NCBI GenBank assembly: GCA_900012615.1
Contig: LT009756.1
Location: 1,638,567 to 1,702,566, forward strand
DNA from: Agrobacterium genomosp. 13 str. CFBP 6927
GTDB taxonomy: Bacteria; Pseudomonadota; Alphaproteobacteria; Rhizobiales; Rhizobiaceae
Reading direction: 5' to 3'
Length of the DNA stretch: 64,000 nt
Shown piece after piece: positions 36,674 through 46,872 of this stretch (position 1 is the stretch's first letter; the number at the start of each line of letters is the position of its first letter). The position numbers and the translations under genes were made by a program. The notes under the pieces were generated by a model. That model was not told where the DNA came from. It did not search any database and saw nothing but the letters and a program-made list of their open reading frames with translations.

Positions 36674-37912
36674 GTGAGTAATATTGACAGCCGTAAGCCC
36701 AGTGGCGAACCGAGATGGCTTGGTCCCGCCAGCCCGACGCGGATCGCCCTGATCCCGCCCATCTCGGCTGCGCGCTGGCTGCTCGTTCTCGTCGCCCTTG
36801 CCGGCATTTATTTCTTCCACGGCTTTCTCGTCCCCGTTCTCGCCGCCCTCGTCATCGGTTTTGCCAGCTGGCCGGTCTATACACGGCTGTTGCGGCAGGT
36901 GGGCGGCAACACCACACTTGGCGCCACCATCGCCATCATCCTCATCCTCGCCTTCCTCGTCGTGCCGATTTTCATCGCCGCCTCCTACACGGCCAGCGAA
37001 ATTCGCGAATGGTTCGGCTGGGCCGTTCATGTCAACAAGACGGGCGCTCCCGTACCGGACTGGATCGCCGCACTTCCCGGCGTCGGCCCCTGGTTCGGCG
37101 AGCAATGGGTGAAATATATCGGCACGCCGGGCGCCATCGGCGAAGTCATCCAGCTCGTCAGCGGCGCCAATATCGGCAATATCTACCGGGCGATCCTTGC
37201 CGCCGGCAATGGCGCTTTCCACCTCGTGCTGACGCTGCTGTTCATGCTGATCGCGCTGTTCTTCGTCTACCGCAACGGCGCCGGCTTCACCCGCCAGGTC
37301 GACCTTGTGGGCGAACGCATCCTGCCGACACGGTGGGAACGCATCTCCCGCGTCGTGCCCGCCACCATCAGCTCCACCGTTACGGGCATGACGCTGATCG
37401 CCATCGGTGAAGGCATCATCCTCGGCATCGCCTACTGGATCGCCGGCGTGCCCTCGCCCGTCACGCTCGGTGTTCTCACCGGCGTCATGGCCCTCATTCC
37501 GGGCGGCGCGCCGCTCTCCTTTACGCTGGTCTCGATCTATCTGGTCGCCAGCGGTTCCCCGGCCTACGGGCTGGCGCTGTTCGTCTGGGGCTCGGTCGAG
37601 CTTTTCATCGTCGACAAGACTATCCGCCCCAAGCTGGTCGGCGGCCCGATCAAACTGCCCTTCCTGCCGACCTTTTTCGGCCTCGTTGGCGGCGTCAAGA
37701 CCATGGGCTTCCTCGGTCTCTTTATCGGCCCTGTGCTGATGGCGCTTCTGGTAGCGATCTGGCGCGAATGGGTGCGCGAAGTGGAACTCTCGGGCGCCGT
37801 CAGCGCCGAGCTTCCGCCCTCACCGCCCACGCAGGACGATCCCGTTGATGAGGTCACTGCGCTAGAAGACGATAACGAGGAAACAACGGCATTTCGGAAA
37901 GCCGCTTTCTGA
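36674..37912 (+). CDS. AI-2E family transporter (PerM-like membrane protein)
   Basis: The 412-aa inner-membrane protein has about eight spans. N-terminal helices include WLLVLVALAGIYFFHGFLVP. The hallmark block GEGIILGIAYWIAGVPSPVT and the VDKTIRPKLVGGPIKLPFLP segment are in the C-terminal half. A short acidic tail follows. The start is GTG at 36674. AI-2E family proteins are proposed to export small molecules, and the actual substrate is unknown. It is divergent from the ABC gene, with a 230-base gap that should hold both promoters. Confidence 0.9.
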   Translation: MSNIDSRKPSGEPRWLGPASPTRIALIPPISAARWLLVLVALAGIYFFHGFLVPVLAALVIGFASWPVYTRLLRQVGGNTTLGATIAIILILAFLVVPIFIAASYTASEIREWFGWAVHVNKTGAPVPDWIAALPGVGPWFGEQWVKYIGTPGAIGEVIQLVSGANIGNIYRAILAAGNGAFHLVLTLLFMLIALFFVYRNGAGFTRQVDLVGERILPTRWERISRVVPATISSTVTGMTLIAIGEGIILGIAYWIAGVPSPVTLGVLTGVMALIPGGAPLSFTLVSIYLVASGSPAYGLALFVWGSVELFIVDKTIRPKLVGGPIKLPFLPTFFGLVGGVKTMGFLGLFIGPVLMALLVAIWREWVREVELSGAVSAELPPSPPTQDDPVDEVTALEDDNEETTAFRKAAF

Positions 37913-37983
37913 TTGCTGATGCCTGCAGTGAAGGGCTTGCTCTAACGCGGCTCAGCTAGGGAAAAATCCCCGAACCCCGCCTC

Positions 37984-38070
37984 CGTCATGCTCGGGCCTG
38001 CCCCGAGCATCTGCGACCGATTGATTTCACGCTAGGTGGTTGGATCCTCGGCACCAGGCCGAGGATGACG
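37984..38070. repeat. RIME-like double palindrome
   Basis: The two inverted units are cgtcatgctcgggcctgccc...gagcat at the left and atcctcggcaccaggccgag...gatgacg at the right, about 40 bases apart. The middle is unrelated to other copies (a mosaic). Confidence 0.8.
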
Positions 38071-38113
38071 TCGAGTGTGCGGCGCGGCCTGCCGGCAAAC
38101 GCGCGCAGCAGGC

Positions 38114-38569
38114 TTAAAGCGCCTTCTCCATGAACAGGCTGAGCGGATCAGGCCTGTAGGGCGCGAAGGCTTCGATCTCCACAAACCCCGCCTTGCGATA
38201 AAGACCGATCGCTTCCGGCTGGCTGATGCCGGTTTCGAGCCGGATGACGGAAAGCCCTAGTTCGACGCCACGCGCAACAAGCGTATCCATGATCAGCTTG
38301 CCGATCCGCAATCCCCGCGCTTCGGGATCGACGAACATGCGCTTGACCTCCGCCGTGCCGTCGCCGGCTTCCACCAGCGCACCGCAGCCGACCACGCTGC
38401 CATCATGCCGCACGACGAAAAAGGAGACATTGTCCTTTTCCAGCTGGCCGATATCGACAAGGTGATTGCTCTCGGCGGGATAAAGCGATGCCATATAGGC
38501 GTTAGAAAGATCGATGAGGCGCAGAACCGCTTCCTGCCGGGGCGTTTCAAGCTTGATTTCCGTGGCCAA
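38114..38569 (-). CDS. GNAT-family N-acetyltransferase
   Basis: The protein has 151 aa. The acetyl-CoA binding signature appears as VKRMFVDPEARGLRIGKLIM (motif A, R/Q-x-x-G-x-G/A in ARGLRIG), and motif B follows with VIRLETGISQPEAIGLYRKA. It is cytoplasmic. The substrate is unknown. The start MATEIKLETPRQ is the first ATG, with adequate spacing. The gene is leftward and lies between a repeat and the following rightward hypothetical. Confidence 0.92.
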   Translation of the reverse strand: MATEIKLETPRQEAVLRLIDLSNAYMASLYPAESNHLVDIGQLEKDNVSFFVVRHDGSVVGCGALVEAGDGTAEVKRMFVDPEARGLRIGKLIMDTLVARGVELGLSVIRLETGISQPEAIGLYRKAGFVEIEAFAPYRPDPLSLFMEKAL

Positions 38570-38675
38570 TGCGATGCCTGCTTTCTCTATAAAAATGCGT
38601 ATTTCGTCGTAATGTCACTGCAATCCCGATAGATGAGTTTCTAGAGCATAATTCCTGACAGAGGCAACACACATC

Positions 38676-39110
38676 ATGAAAACAGCCCTCGTCCTCATGA
38701 CCTTTCTAGGCTGCGACGATAGCGCCACCGATTGCCATTACATCGCCACATCGCAGCAGCGCTGGACGAGCATCGAACTCTGCGACGCCGTTTCCGAGAA
38801 GGAGCTGGAGCGTTACGCCAATGCGTCATATCCGGTCGTCGTGGCGGTGTGCCAGACACCCGGCGAAGAGACGCCCCAGACGGCGGGCAACACCCCTGGC
38901 ACCCAGCCTCCGGCCGCCGCAGCACCGGCCGGGACGCAGCACGCGACGGAACAGGTGACGCAGAAGGAAGAAGAGAGCCTGACAAAGCAGGCGATCAGTC
39001 GCGTCAGCCGCATCCTGCCCTCCACCGAAGGCGTGAAGCACCTGCTCGGAACGCCGGTCAGAATGGTGGAAGACAGCTATTCTTGGATCGCCAAGCGGTT
39101 CGAGAAGTGA
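38676..39110 (+). CDS. Conserved rhizobial hypothetical protein
   Basis: The protein has 144 aa. It begins MKTALVLMTFLGCDDSATDC, which is a short hydrophobic start with several cysteines, then YIATSQQRWTSIELCDAVSE. A Pro/Ala-rich linker (TPGTQPPAAAAPAGTQ) and a basic, helical C-terminus (QAISRVSRILPSTEGVKHLL) follow. The cysteine pattern suggests a secreted or periplasmic protein with disulfides. The function is unknown. Confidence 0.75.
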   Translation: MKTALVLMTFLGCDDSATDCHYIATSQQRWTSIELCDAVSEKELERYANASYPVVVAVCQTPGEETPQTAGNTPGTQPPAAAAPAGTQHATEQVTQKEEESLTKQAISRVSRILPSTEGVKHLLGTPVRMVEDSYSWIAKRFEK

Positions 39111-39135
39111 AGTAATTCCGGGAAATGAACCCTCC

Positions 39136-39250
39136 CTCATTCCTGTGCCTGTCACAGGAATCCAGTCGACGCACGTCTGTGCGGCGGGAAGAGCCTTTTC
39201 AGCCCAAGGACTTGGGCTGGCTGGATTCCTGTGACAGGCACAGGAATGAG
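39136..39250. repeat. Perfect 30-base inverted repeat (RIME-like)
   Basis: The outer arms 39136-39165 and 39221-39250 are exact reverse complements over all 30 bases (ctcattcctgtgcctgtcac... against the opposite). The inner part carries gcccaaggacttgggc. The identity of the arms suggests a recent or conserved structure, and the transcript would form a long hairpin. Confidence 0.95.
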
Positions 39251-39324
39251 GTAGGTGTGGATGCGCTGGTTCGAAAACATCGCGGCGTTCAGTGGATTCC
39301 GATCTCGCCGGAAATGACCAGACC

Positions 39325-40461
39325 TCAGGCCGCCTCGACCGTCAGCGCTTCCGCATAATACCGCGCCTTCTGCCGCTCCTCGGCAATGGCGAGCTTGCGC
39401 ACGGCGTGCAGCAGTTCGAAAAGCGTTTCGGAACCATTGGCGTTACGGAAATGCGCCAGCAACTCGGCCGATACGGAGGCCGCCGCCTCTGAAAGATGCG
39501 AGCGCGCGGCGCGGCGCCACATCAGCGTCGCTTCCGTGAAGACATCGATGACATCACCAAGAAGACCGACGGATTTGAACAGCGCCTTCAGCGCATGTGG
39601 CCGTCCGGTGGCAAGAATGGCGCGTACCTTACGGTCGTCGAGGCCCGAGAGATTGACCATCGCCGCCGTGAAGAATTCCAGCTTGCCCGAACAGACAGCG
39701 TGGATGAGAAGCGCCGGCGTCAATTCCAGCCTCTGCCGCAGATGCTCCACCAGCGCGGGCAATTCAGGCGACGAAACGCTGCCGGCAATAAGGATGGTGG
39801 CGCAATCCTCCGCTTCGCGGAAAATGCTGTCGGCGCGACTTTGCGCAATCAGGCCATGAACCAGTGCTGAACCCGCCAGAGCCTCGCTGACGCGGCCCAT
39901 CAGAAGGTGACGCGCATCGGCCGGCAGCGCCTCGCGGCGAAGCAGAAGATCGCGAATATCGGCATCCGAACCATGGCGCTCGGCAATGCGCCGCAGGGAA
40001 AACGGCGTGATGAAGGCATCGTCGTTCTCGAGAAGAATGATCGTTTCCGGCAAATCGCCGACTTCGGCAAGTGCTGCGCAGACCCCGCGCGGCAGGGCCG
40101 GCCTTGCCGCGATGAGGGCACGGGTAACACTTTCGCCGCGCCCGGCAAGATCGACCAGATCGGCCTCTCCGAGAACGGGCGAACGGGCAATCACCGTGCA
40201 GGCGATTTCCGGCTGGTCTTCGGCAAGCGAAACGAGAATGGCGCGGGGAGCATCAAGGTCATCCGCCAGCGCCTCGGCAAGCGCCAGCCTGACACGCGGC
40301 GAAGGATCGTCGAGAAGATAGGTCATCGCCATATAGGCGGCATCGCGGTTCTCCCGCGCCATGTCGGAATGCAGATAGGCGCGACCGAGAGCATTGGCGG
40401 CTTTCGCCCGCTCGGTCGATCCAGCCTTTTCAGACCAGCGAAGAAATGCCTGTACGATCAC
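39325..40461 (-). CDS. DUF2336 domain protein
   Basis: The protein has about 378 aa from GTG at 40461, where gagg lies six bases upstream. TTG at 40488 or ATG at 40479 would extend it slightly. It is helix-rich with repeated Ala/Leu motifs (RVRLALAEALADDLDAP, ILLENDDAFITPFSLRRIAE). That matches the DUF2336 fold, an alpha-helical repeat protein found in alphaproteobacteria, some members of which sit near flagellar or cell-cycle genes. The function is unknown. It is leftward and stands alone. Confidence 0.85.
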   Translation of the reverse strand: MIVQAFLRWSEKAGSTERAKAANALGRAYLHSDMARENRDAAYMAMTYLLDDPSPRVRLALAEALADDLDAPRAILVSLAEDQPEIACTVIARSPVLGEADLVDLAGRGESVTRALIAARPALPRGVCAALAEVGDLPETIILLENDDAFITPFSLRRIAERHGSDADIRDLLLRREALPADARHLLMGRVSEALAGSALVHGLIAQSRADSIFREAEDCATILIAGSVSSPELPALVEHLRQRLELTPALLIHAVCSGKLEFFTAAMVNLSGLDDRKVRAILATGRPHALKALFKSVGLLGDVIDVFTEATLMWRRAARSHLSEAAASVSAELLAHFRNANGSETLFELLHAVRKLAIAEERQKARYYAEALTVEAA

Positions 40462-40585
40462 CTGAGCCTCGAAACACATTCGCAACAATGAGTAACGGCA
40501 TCATCGCCGCCACCATGTATAAAACTCTAGGCGCAAATGGTTTACGTTTGGTTCACCATAAAATTTAACCGTTGCCGGCGAAGAA

Positions 40586-41202
40586 CTATATTGATGGCGC
40601 AGTAGAAGGCCGCCGCAGCTGGAATACATCGCTGCCGCCGTCGCAATAATCCATATAGCCCATGCGCGCCACGGGACGTGCCAGCCCCATATCGATACGG
40701 CCGTCGCGAATGATCGTCTCATCGATATGGATCGCCATGACCTGTCCGATGACCATCCACGAATCCGCCGGATTGCCATCGATGTCCATGAGCTGCTGTA
40801 TCTGCGTCACCCGGCATTCCAGCACGGCCAGCGCCTCGCCCACGAAAGGTGCATCCACGACCCGACCGTCAACGGCGGTCAGACCCGCAAGGGCGAATTC
40901 ATCGACATCATAGGCGACGGGCGCTGAAGACGCATTCATCCCGTCGACCAGGTGGCGGCTGACGAGGTTGGCGGTGAAAACGCCGGTCTCCTCCACATTG
41001 CGCAGACTGTCCTTACGCCCGCTGGAGGAAAACATAACGAGCTTCGGCCGGTCGGAAATCGCATTGAAGAAGGAATAGGGCGAGAGGTTGAGAGAACCGT
41101 CCCTCCCCTTCGAGCCGATCCAGCCGATCGGCCGCGGCGCAACGATCGCCTTGAAAGGATCGTGCGGCAGACCGTGCTGGTTGGTATCGGTGGTGTAGAA
41201 CA

Positions 41203-41203
<1 letters not shown>
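40586..41203 (-). CDS. Flavin reductase-like domain protein
   Basis: The protein has 205 aa from the ATG at 41201-41203 (MFYTTDTNQHGLPHDPFK). The longer frame to 41449 is the overlap with the nitroreductase and is not real. The flavin-reductase-like fold is shown by IVAPRPIGWIGSKGRDGSLN, then SPYSFFNAISDRPKLVMFSS, with FMN binding. It likely reduces or binds FMN, perhaps as the partner of an oxygenase (inference). Its ATG overlaps the stop of the nitroreductase gene as TGATG, so the two are translationally coupled. Confidence 0.9.
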
Positions 41204-41808
<605 letters not shown>

Positions 41809-41894
41809 TCATCGCGAAATTATGGGCCTTGAAATAGCCACGGCATTGGTTTTGAAGTGATCCGGGAAAATCAAGAAGTCAATCGGTATCGAAA

Positions 41895-42887
41895 ATGTCG
41901 GCAATCAAATTCGTGGCCAAATTCGCGACACGTCTGGCCATTGCGTTCGCCGCGATCGGCATTTTATCACAGGCAGCTTTTTCGCAGGACGCGTTTAAAG
42001 ACTTCAAGCAGCTTGGCGGCACGCCGAAAATGCCGAAACTCAATGCTTTCACCGCCCCGACTGCGCCCAATGCCCCGACAAGCACCGCCCGCGACATCGC
42101 CATGGAAGCCAAGCTGACGAGCGAAGGCGAAGCGGTGAAGGAAGGCCTGTCCTGGCGCGTTTTCAGCCCCATCCCGGGTGCTGACGGCAAATTGCCGATG
42201 CTGGCAAGCTCCGAGGGCGGCTCGGCACATTTTAATCTGGTGCCCGGAGAATATTTCGTCAACGTCGCCTTCGGCCGCGCCGGCGTTACCAAGAAACTCA
42301 ATATTCCAACATCAGGCAACGTTCAGAAACAGGTGCTGATTCTCGATGCCGGCGGTTTCGTGCTGAACGCGGTCGCAGGTTCCGACAAGCAGATCTCCGG
42401 CACCCAGCTGAAATTCTCCGTCTATTCGTCGGACGCCCGCCCGGATGGCGAGCGCGGCCTCGTCATGTCCGATATCAAGCCCAACACCATCGTCCGCCTC
42501 AATGCCGGCACGTACCACGTGGTTTCCGAATATGGCAACGTCAATGCGGTGGTGCGCGCCGATATCCAGGTGGAAGCCGGCAAGCTGACGGAAGCAACGC
42601 TCCAGCATCAGGCCGCCCAGATCACCCTCAAGCTCGTCTCCGAAGAAGGCGGCGAGGCCATTGCCGATACGGCCTGGTCGGTGCTGAACGGCGGCGGCGA
42701 CGTGGTCAACGAAAGCGTCAGCGCCTTTTCGACCATGGTTCTGGCGGAAGGTGAATATACCGCCATCGCCCGCAACAAGGACAAGGTTTTCCAGCGCAAC
42801 TTCAAGGTCACGTCCGGCCGGGATTCGGATGTGGAAGTGCTGATGAAGGACCAGGCGCCGGAAGATATGACCGGGGATTTCGAGTAG
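41895..42887 (+). CDS. Secreted or periplasmic protein with repeated beta domains, unknown
   Basis: The protein has 330 aa. A signal peptide (residues about 1-30, RLAIAFAAIGILSQAAFSQD) is followed by a Pro/Thr-rich linker and three similar segments of about 85 residues: WRVFSPIPGADG, FSVYSSDARPDG and WSVLNGGGDVVN. Each segment holds a strand, a loop and a GEYxVxxx or GTYxVxxx strand (PGEYFVNVAFG, AGTYHVVSEYG, EGEYTAIARNK). The repeats suggest an Ig- or carboxypeptidase-regulatory-like beta fold. The family is a conserved rhizobial hypothetical. No enzyme motif seen. Confidence 0.8.
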   Translation: MSAIKFVAKFATRLAIAFAAIGILSQAAFSQDAFKDFKQLGGTPKMPKLNAFTAPTAPNAPTSTARDIAMEAKLTSEGEAVKEGLSWRVFSPIPGADGKLPMLASSEGGSAHFNLVPGEYFVNVAFGRAGVTKKLNIPTSGNVQKQVLILDAGGFVLNAVAGSDKQISGTQLKFSVYSSDARPDGERGLVMSDIKPNTIVRLNAGTYHVVSEYGNVNAVVRADIQVEAGKLTEATLQHQAAQITLKLVSEEGGEAIADTAWSVLNGGGDVVNESVSAFSTMVLAEGEYTAIARNKDKVFQRNFKVTSGRDSDVEVLMKDQAPEDMTGDFE

Positions 42888-42938
42888 GTTCGATTGAACT
42901 AATCTCGAGGCCAGCGGTATGCCCCAAAAACCTTTCCT

Positions 42939-43055
42939 CCGTCATGCCGGACTTGATCCGGCATCCAGCCACGGCGCGTCTGCGCGGTGAGAAACGAGTC
43001 TTTCGCGATCAAGGACTTGATCGCACTGGACCCCGGATCTAGTCCGGGGTGACGG
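42939..43055. repeat. RIME-like mosaic repeat
   Basis: The unit starts ccgtcatgccggacttgatccggc and ends ccccggatctagtccggggt plus gacgg. Its middle (ccagccacggcgcgtctgcgcggtgag) is nearly identical to the copies at 26442 and 62494. The region between the two genes holds nothing else. Confidence 0.92.
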
Positions 43056-43096
43056 AGTGCGGATGCCCCGCCTTCTGCCAGCACATCCCCACAAAC

Positions 43097-43119
43097 AAAA
43101 CGGCCCCCGAAGGGGCCGT
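43097..43119 (-). terminator. Rho-independent terminator of thrS
   Basis: On the minus strand, stem acggcccc/ggggccgt with a cttcg-type loop is followed by ttttgttt. It lies 10-30 bases after the thrS stop codon. Confidence 0.88.
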
Positions 43120-43128
43120 CGTCATTTC

Positions 43129-45132
43129 TCAAGCAACCTGCTTCTTCGCCGCAAGCTTGCGCTTCACATCCGGCGGCGTCGCCTCGTCCACAAGGCTCGT
43201 AATCGCATCTTCGAGCGACATCGGCGTCTGGTTCTGCGAACCGAGGCGGCGGATGTTGACGGTGCGCTCTTCCGCTTCCTTGCGGCCGCAGACGATGATG
43301 ACCGGAACCTTGGTCACCGAATGCTCGCGGATCTTGTAGTTGATCTTCTCGTTGCGGAAATCGGTCTCGACCGCCATGCCGGCCTCGCGCAGCGCTTCGG
43401 CAACCTCGCGTCCGTAATCATCCGCATCCGAGGTGATCGTCGCGACCACGACCTGAAGCGGCGCAAACCACAGCGGCATATGGCCGGCAAAGTTCTCGAT
43501 GAGAATGCCGAGGAAGCGCTCCATGGAGCCGCAGATGGCGCGATGGATCATCACCGGCTGCGTCTTTTCGGAGTTCTGGTCGATATAGAAGGCGCCGAAA
43601 CGTTCCGGCAGGTTGAAGTCCACCTGCGTCGTGCCGCATTGCCATTCACGGCCGATGGCGTCCTTCAGCGTATATTCGAACTTCGGCCCGTAGAACGCAC
43701 CCTCGCCCGGCAGGATGCCGGTCTTGATGCGACCTTCGGACTGCTCCTCGATGGTCTTCAGAACATCCATCATCACGCTTTCGGCGCGATCCCAGAGATC
43801 GTCGGAACCGACGCGCTTTTCCGGACGCGTGGAGAGCTTGACGACGACTTCGCTGAAACCGAAATCCTCATATACGGACAGGATGAGATCGTTGATGCGC
43901 AGGCATTCCGCCGCCATCTGCTCTTCGGTGCAGAAGACATGCGCATCGTCCTGCGTGAAACCGCGAACGCGCATCAGGCCGTGCAGCGCGCCGGAAGCCT
44001 CGTAACGATGCACGGTGCCGAATTCCGCAAGGCGGACGGGCATTTCGCGGTAAGACTTCAAGCCATGCTTGAAGATCTGCACGTGACCCGGGCAGTTCAT
44101 CGGCTTCAATGCGAAGACGCGCTGATCAGCTTCCTCGTCATCGGGATGGGTGAAGGCATGGGCGGATTTCACCGCGAACATGTTTTCCTGATACCAGCCC
44201 CAGTGACCGGAGGTTTCCCACAGCGACTTGTCCAGCACCTGCGGTGCATTGACTTCCTGATAGGTATTGGCGAGCCGGCGGCGCATATAGGCCGTCAGCG
44301 TCTGGAACATCCGCCAGCCCTTGCCGTGCCAGAACACGACGCCCGGGCCTTCTTCCTGGAAATGGAACAGGTCCATTTCGCGGCCGAGGCGGCGGTGGTC
44401 GCGCTTTTCGGCTTCGGCCAGCACGTGCAGATAATTGTCCAGCTCTTCCTGCGTCGCCCAGGCGGTGCCGTAGATGCGCGACAGCATCGCATTGTTGCTG
44501 TCACCGCGCCAATAGGCGCCGGCCACCTTCATCAGCTTGAAGGCCGTACCGATCTGCCCCGTGGAGGCCATATGCGGGCCACGGCAAAGATCGAACCAGT
44601 CGCCCTGGTAATAGATCTTCAGGTCCTGACCTGCCGGAATGGCGTCGACCAGCTCGACCTTGTAGTTCTCGCCCTTGGCGGCGAACACTTCCTTGGCCTT
44701 TTCGCGCGACCAGACCTCGCGGGTGAACGGCTTGTTGCGCAGAATGATTTCCTTCATGCGCTTTTCGATCTTCGGCAGATCTTCCGGCGTGAAAGGTTCG
44801 TTCTTGGCAAAGTCGTAATAAAAGCCGTTCTCGATCACAGGGCCAATCGTCACCTGCGTGCCGGGCCACAGTTCCTGCACGGCTTCGGCCATGACGTGGG
44901 CGGCATCGTGGCGGATGAGCTCCAGCGCACGCCCGTCTTCACGCGTGACGATCTCGATTTTGCCATCGGTGATGGTCTCGGACAAATCGCGCACGGTGCC
45001 GTCAAGCGCAATGGCGACAGCCTTCTTGGCAAGCGATTTGGAAATGGATTCGGCGACCTCGCGGCCGGTCGTACCGGCGGGGTAGCTGCGCACGGATCCA
45101 TCGGGAAATGTAAGGGAAACAGCTTCAGACAT
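43129..45132 (-). CDS. thrS: Threonyl-tRNA synthetase
   Basis: The 667-aa class II synthetase begins with an N-terminal TGS domain (residues about 1-65). The editing domain follows, with [16 protein letters not shown] and the CRGPH motif in [13 protein letters not shown]. The catalytic core has the zinc ligands typical of the family ([10 protein letters not shown]) and motif 2 in [19 protein letters not shown]. The anticodon-binding domain is at the end. Length matches the family. A terminator follows it, and the next gene leftward starts after the repeat. Confidence 0.97.
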   Translation of the reverse strand: MSEAVSLTFPDGSVRSYPAGTTGREVAESISKSLAKKAVAIALDGTVRDLSETITDGKIEIVTREDGRALELIRHDAAHVMAEAVQELWPGTQVTIGPVIENGFYYDFAKNEPFTPEDLPKIEKRMKEIILRNKPFTREVWSREKAKEVFAAKGENYKVELVDAIPAGQDLKIYYQGDWFDLCRGPHMASTGQIGTAFKLMKVAGAYWRGDSNNAMLSRIYGTAWATQEELDNYLHVLAEAEKRDHRRLGREMDLFHFQEEGPGVVFWHGKGWRMFQTLTAYMRRRLANTYQEVNAPQVLDKSLWETSGHWGWYQENMFAVKSAHAFTHPDDEEADQRVFALKPMNCPGHVQIFKHGLKSYREMPVRLAEFGTVHRYEASGALHGLMRVRGFTQDDAHVFCTEEQMAAECLRINDLILSVYEDFGFSEVVVKLSTRPEKRVGSDDLWDRAESVMMDVLKTIEEQSEGRIKTGILPGEGAFYGPKFEYTLKDAIGREWQCGTTQVDFNLPERFGAFYIDQNSEKTQPVMIHRAICGSMERFLGILIENFAGHMPLWFAPLQVVVATITSDADDYGREVAEALREAGMAVETDFRNEKINYKIREHSVTKVPVIIVCGRKEAEERTVNIRRLGSQNQTPMSLEDAITSLVDEATPPDVKRKLAAKKQVA

Positions 45133-45258
45133 TGTCTAACTCTCCTGTCCAGTCCCGCCAACGAATGCGGGTGGTGTTGGAATAATAATCGCCCGACTAG
45201 TAATGGGCAGGCAGGCTGATAAAGAATTTTGCCGTTCCAGTCAAAGGTGAACGGCGTT

Positions 45259-45780
45259 TCACCGGAGCATTTCAGCGAGTCCGTTGACGGTATTGACGTT
45301 GCGGGTCGTCCCGACCCCAAGCCTCTTGGTGGTCAATACCGATAAAAGCCGGCTTTCGCTTGGCTTGCCGCCAAAATCGATCCAGAGGTCGCCGCCGACA
45401 AGGGTGATCTTTTCATCCCGGCGATATGTCTCCAGAAATCCGAGAACGTCGCTGCCGAGTGGTTCCCGCATCACCCGCACGCAGACGTCCGGTGGATGAC
45501 CGTCAGTAAACGGGTTCTCGGCGGTCAATCTCAGCCAGTCAGGGGCTGAACGAACGAGAATATCGACGTGTTTGCCGAACCGTTTCTCGAAGGCGCGTTC
45601 AAGCCTGTCCTCGATGTCGTAAACAGGAGCAGCCTGCGCGTGAAAGACAAGATTTCCAGTCGCGACCAGCGTTCTGCAATCGCCAAAGCCGAGCTCCTGC
45701 GCCATTTCACGCAGATCGGCCATGAGGAGCCGCCTGCCCGCACCAAGCACGATACTGTGCAGCAGAGCCACATAGGTCAT
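45259..45780 (-). CDS. DUF1697 domain protein
   Basis: The protein has 173 aa from the ATG at 45778-45780 (MTYVALLHSIVLGAGRRLLM). The family layout is present: an initial YVALLHSIVLG strand, MADLREMAQELGFGDCRTLVATGNLVF, and a C-terminal TTKRLGVGTTRNVNTVNGLA. DUF1697 proteins are small cytoplasmic proteins of unknown function. Its start overlaps the end of yidD by four bases (ATGA), indicating translational coupling. Confidence 0.9.
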   Translation of the reverse strand: MTYVALLHSIVLGAGRRLLMADLREMAQELGFGDCRTLVATGNLVFHAQAAPVYDIEDRLERAFEKRFGKHVDILVRSAPDWLRLTAENPFTDGHPPDVCVRVMREPLGSDVLGFLETYRRDEKITLVGGDLWIDFGGKPSESRLLSVLTTKRLGVGTTRNVNTVNGLAEMLR

Positions 45781-46136
45781 CGGCGCAGCTTCCAGTAACG
45801 CCAGGGCGCCCACCAGCGCCTGTTGCCGCCGAGCGTTTCCGGCACCGGGTCAAGCCCGCTGGTGCCGCCCGGTCCGCAGCGCGCGACGCGAAACAGCGTC
45901 ATCCATCCCCCCGCCCAAAGCCCGTGACGGGCAATGGCCTCATAACCATATTCGGAACAGGTGGGGATGTGGCGGCAGGAGTTTCCGATGAAGCCGGAAA
46001 GCGTCAGCTGATAAAGCCGGATGAAACCGACGCCCAGAAGCCGCCCCGGCGTTTTGGCAAAGGCGCCGCCCCAGTTGCGGGATCGCCCGGCCTTTACCGC
46101 CGTCTCATTATGCCGGCAGCCCGGTTCGCCGCACAT
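45777..46136 (-). CDS. yidD: Membrane protein insertion efficiency factor YidD
   Basis: The protein has 119 aa. The YidD core is clear: YQLTLSGFIGNSCRHIPTCS, then EYGYEAIARHGLWAGGWMTL and RCGPGGTSGLDPVP. It is a small amphipathic protein at the inner membrane that assists YidC-dependent insertion. The N-terminal 35 residues (MCGEPGCRHNETAVK and on) are longer than usual, and the true start may be internal. It lies three bases after the IscU-like gene, with the DUF1697 gene overlapping its end, so the three form one unit. It is unlinked to rpmH or rnpA, as is usual in rhizobia. Confidence 0.92.
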   Translation of the reverse strand: MCGEPGCRHNETAVKAGRSRNWGGAFAKTPGRLLGVGFIRLYQLTLSGFIGNSCRHIPTCSEYGYEAIARHGLWAGGWMTLFRVARCGPGGTSGLDPVPETLGGNRRWWAPWRYWKLRR

Positions 46137-46139
46137 CGC

Positions 46140-46586
46140 CTAACCCGCAGCGTTCAGAACCGGCCGGCTCTCGATCTGGTCGAGCGCATCGATCACCGCT
46201 TCGAAAGTCAGCATGGTCGAGGCGTGGCGGGCCTTGAAGTCCCGTACCGGTGAAAGCACGCGCATATCCACAAAACGCCCCGTCGGCCCCTCGCCGTCCT
46301 GTTTCAGCATGGCAAGCATGTCTTCGCGCGCCTGCCGAAGCTCTGCACTGGAAGCACCGACGATATGATGCGCCATGATGGAGGCGGAGGCCTGCCCCAA
46401 TGCGCAGGCGCGAACCTCATGCGAAAATGCCGTGACGATGCCGCCTTCGAGCTTCAGATAGACCTTGAGTTTCGAGCCGCACAGCCGCGAGTGTTTCTCG
46501 GCGCTGGCATCGGCATCCTCAAGAACACCGATCAGCGGAATATTCCCGGCAAATTCCAGAATGCGATTATTGTAGATATCGTCCAT
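46140..46586 (-). CDS. IscU/SufU-like iron-sulfur cluster scaffold
   Basis: The protein has 148 aa from the ATG at 46584-46586 (MDDIYNNRILEFAGNIP). The scaffold fold is seen, with the first two ligand cysteines CGSKLKVYLKLEGG and ACALGQASASIMA in the expected spacing. The third cysteine, usually in a C-terminal HC or KC box, is not clear: DFKARHASTMLTFEAVIDAL has only His. It could be a partial or specialised scaffold. It is divergent from folE and starts a unit with yidD and DUF1697. Confidence 0.82.
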   Translation of the reverse strand: MDDIYNNRILEFAGNIPLIGVLEDADASAEKHSRLCGSKLKVYLKLEGGIVTAFSHEVRACALGQASASIMAHHIVGASSAELRQAREDMLAMLKQDGEGPTGRFVDMRVLSPVRDFKARHASTMLTFEAVIDALDQIESRPVLNAAG

Positions 46587-46872
46587 CGTCAGGTGTCCGG
46601 CGCGCTCAAGAATGCCCAAAAACAGGACAGGTCAAATTTTTCAAACACAGCGTTTCTCGCGGTGAAGCTTTCCTGCCCTTCATTCTCATTATATGCTAAC
46701 GAGCTTTCTGGACATCAAGCTGCGATGAAATTAACGGCTCTGATACCGAAATATCAGCATCGGTCTTGCCAAAATGCTGTAAAACAACCAGATAGCAGCA
46801 ACAGCGGACAGAAGTCCGCTTTTAAAAAAACGAAGTTCAGGTGCGGCCTTGACCCGCATCGGGAGAGACGGA

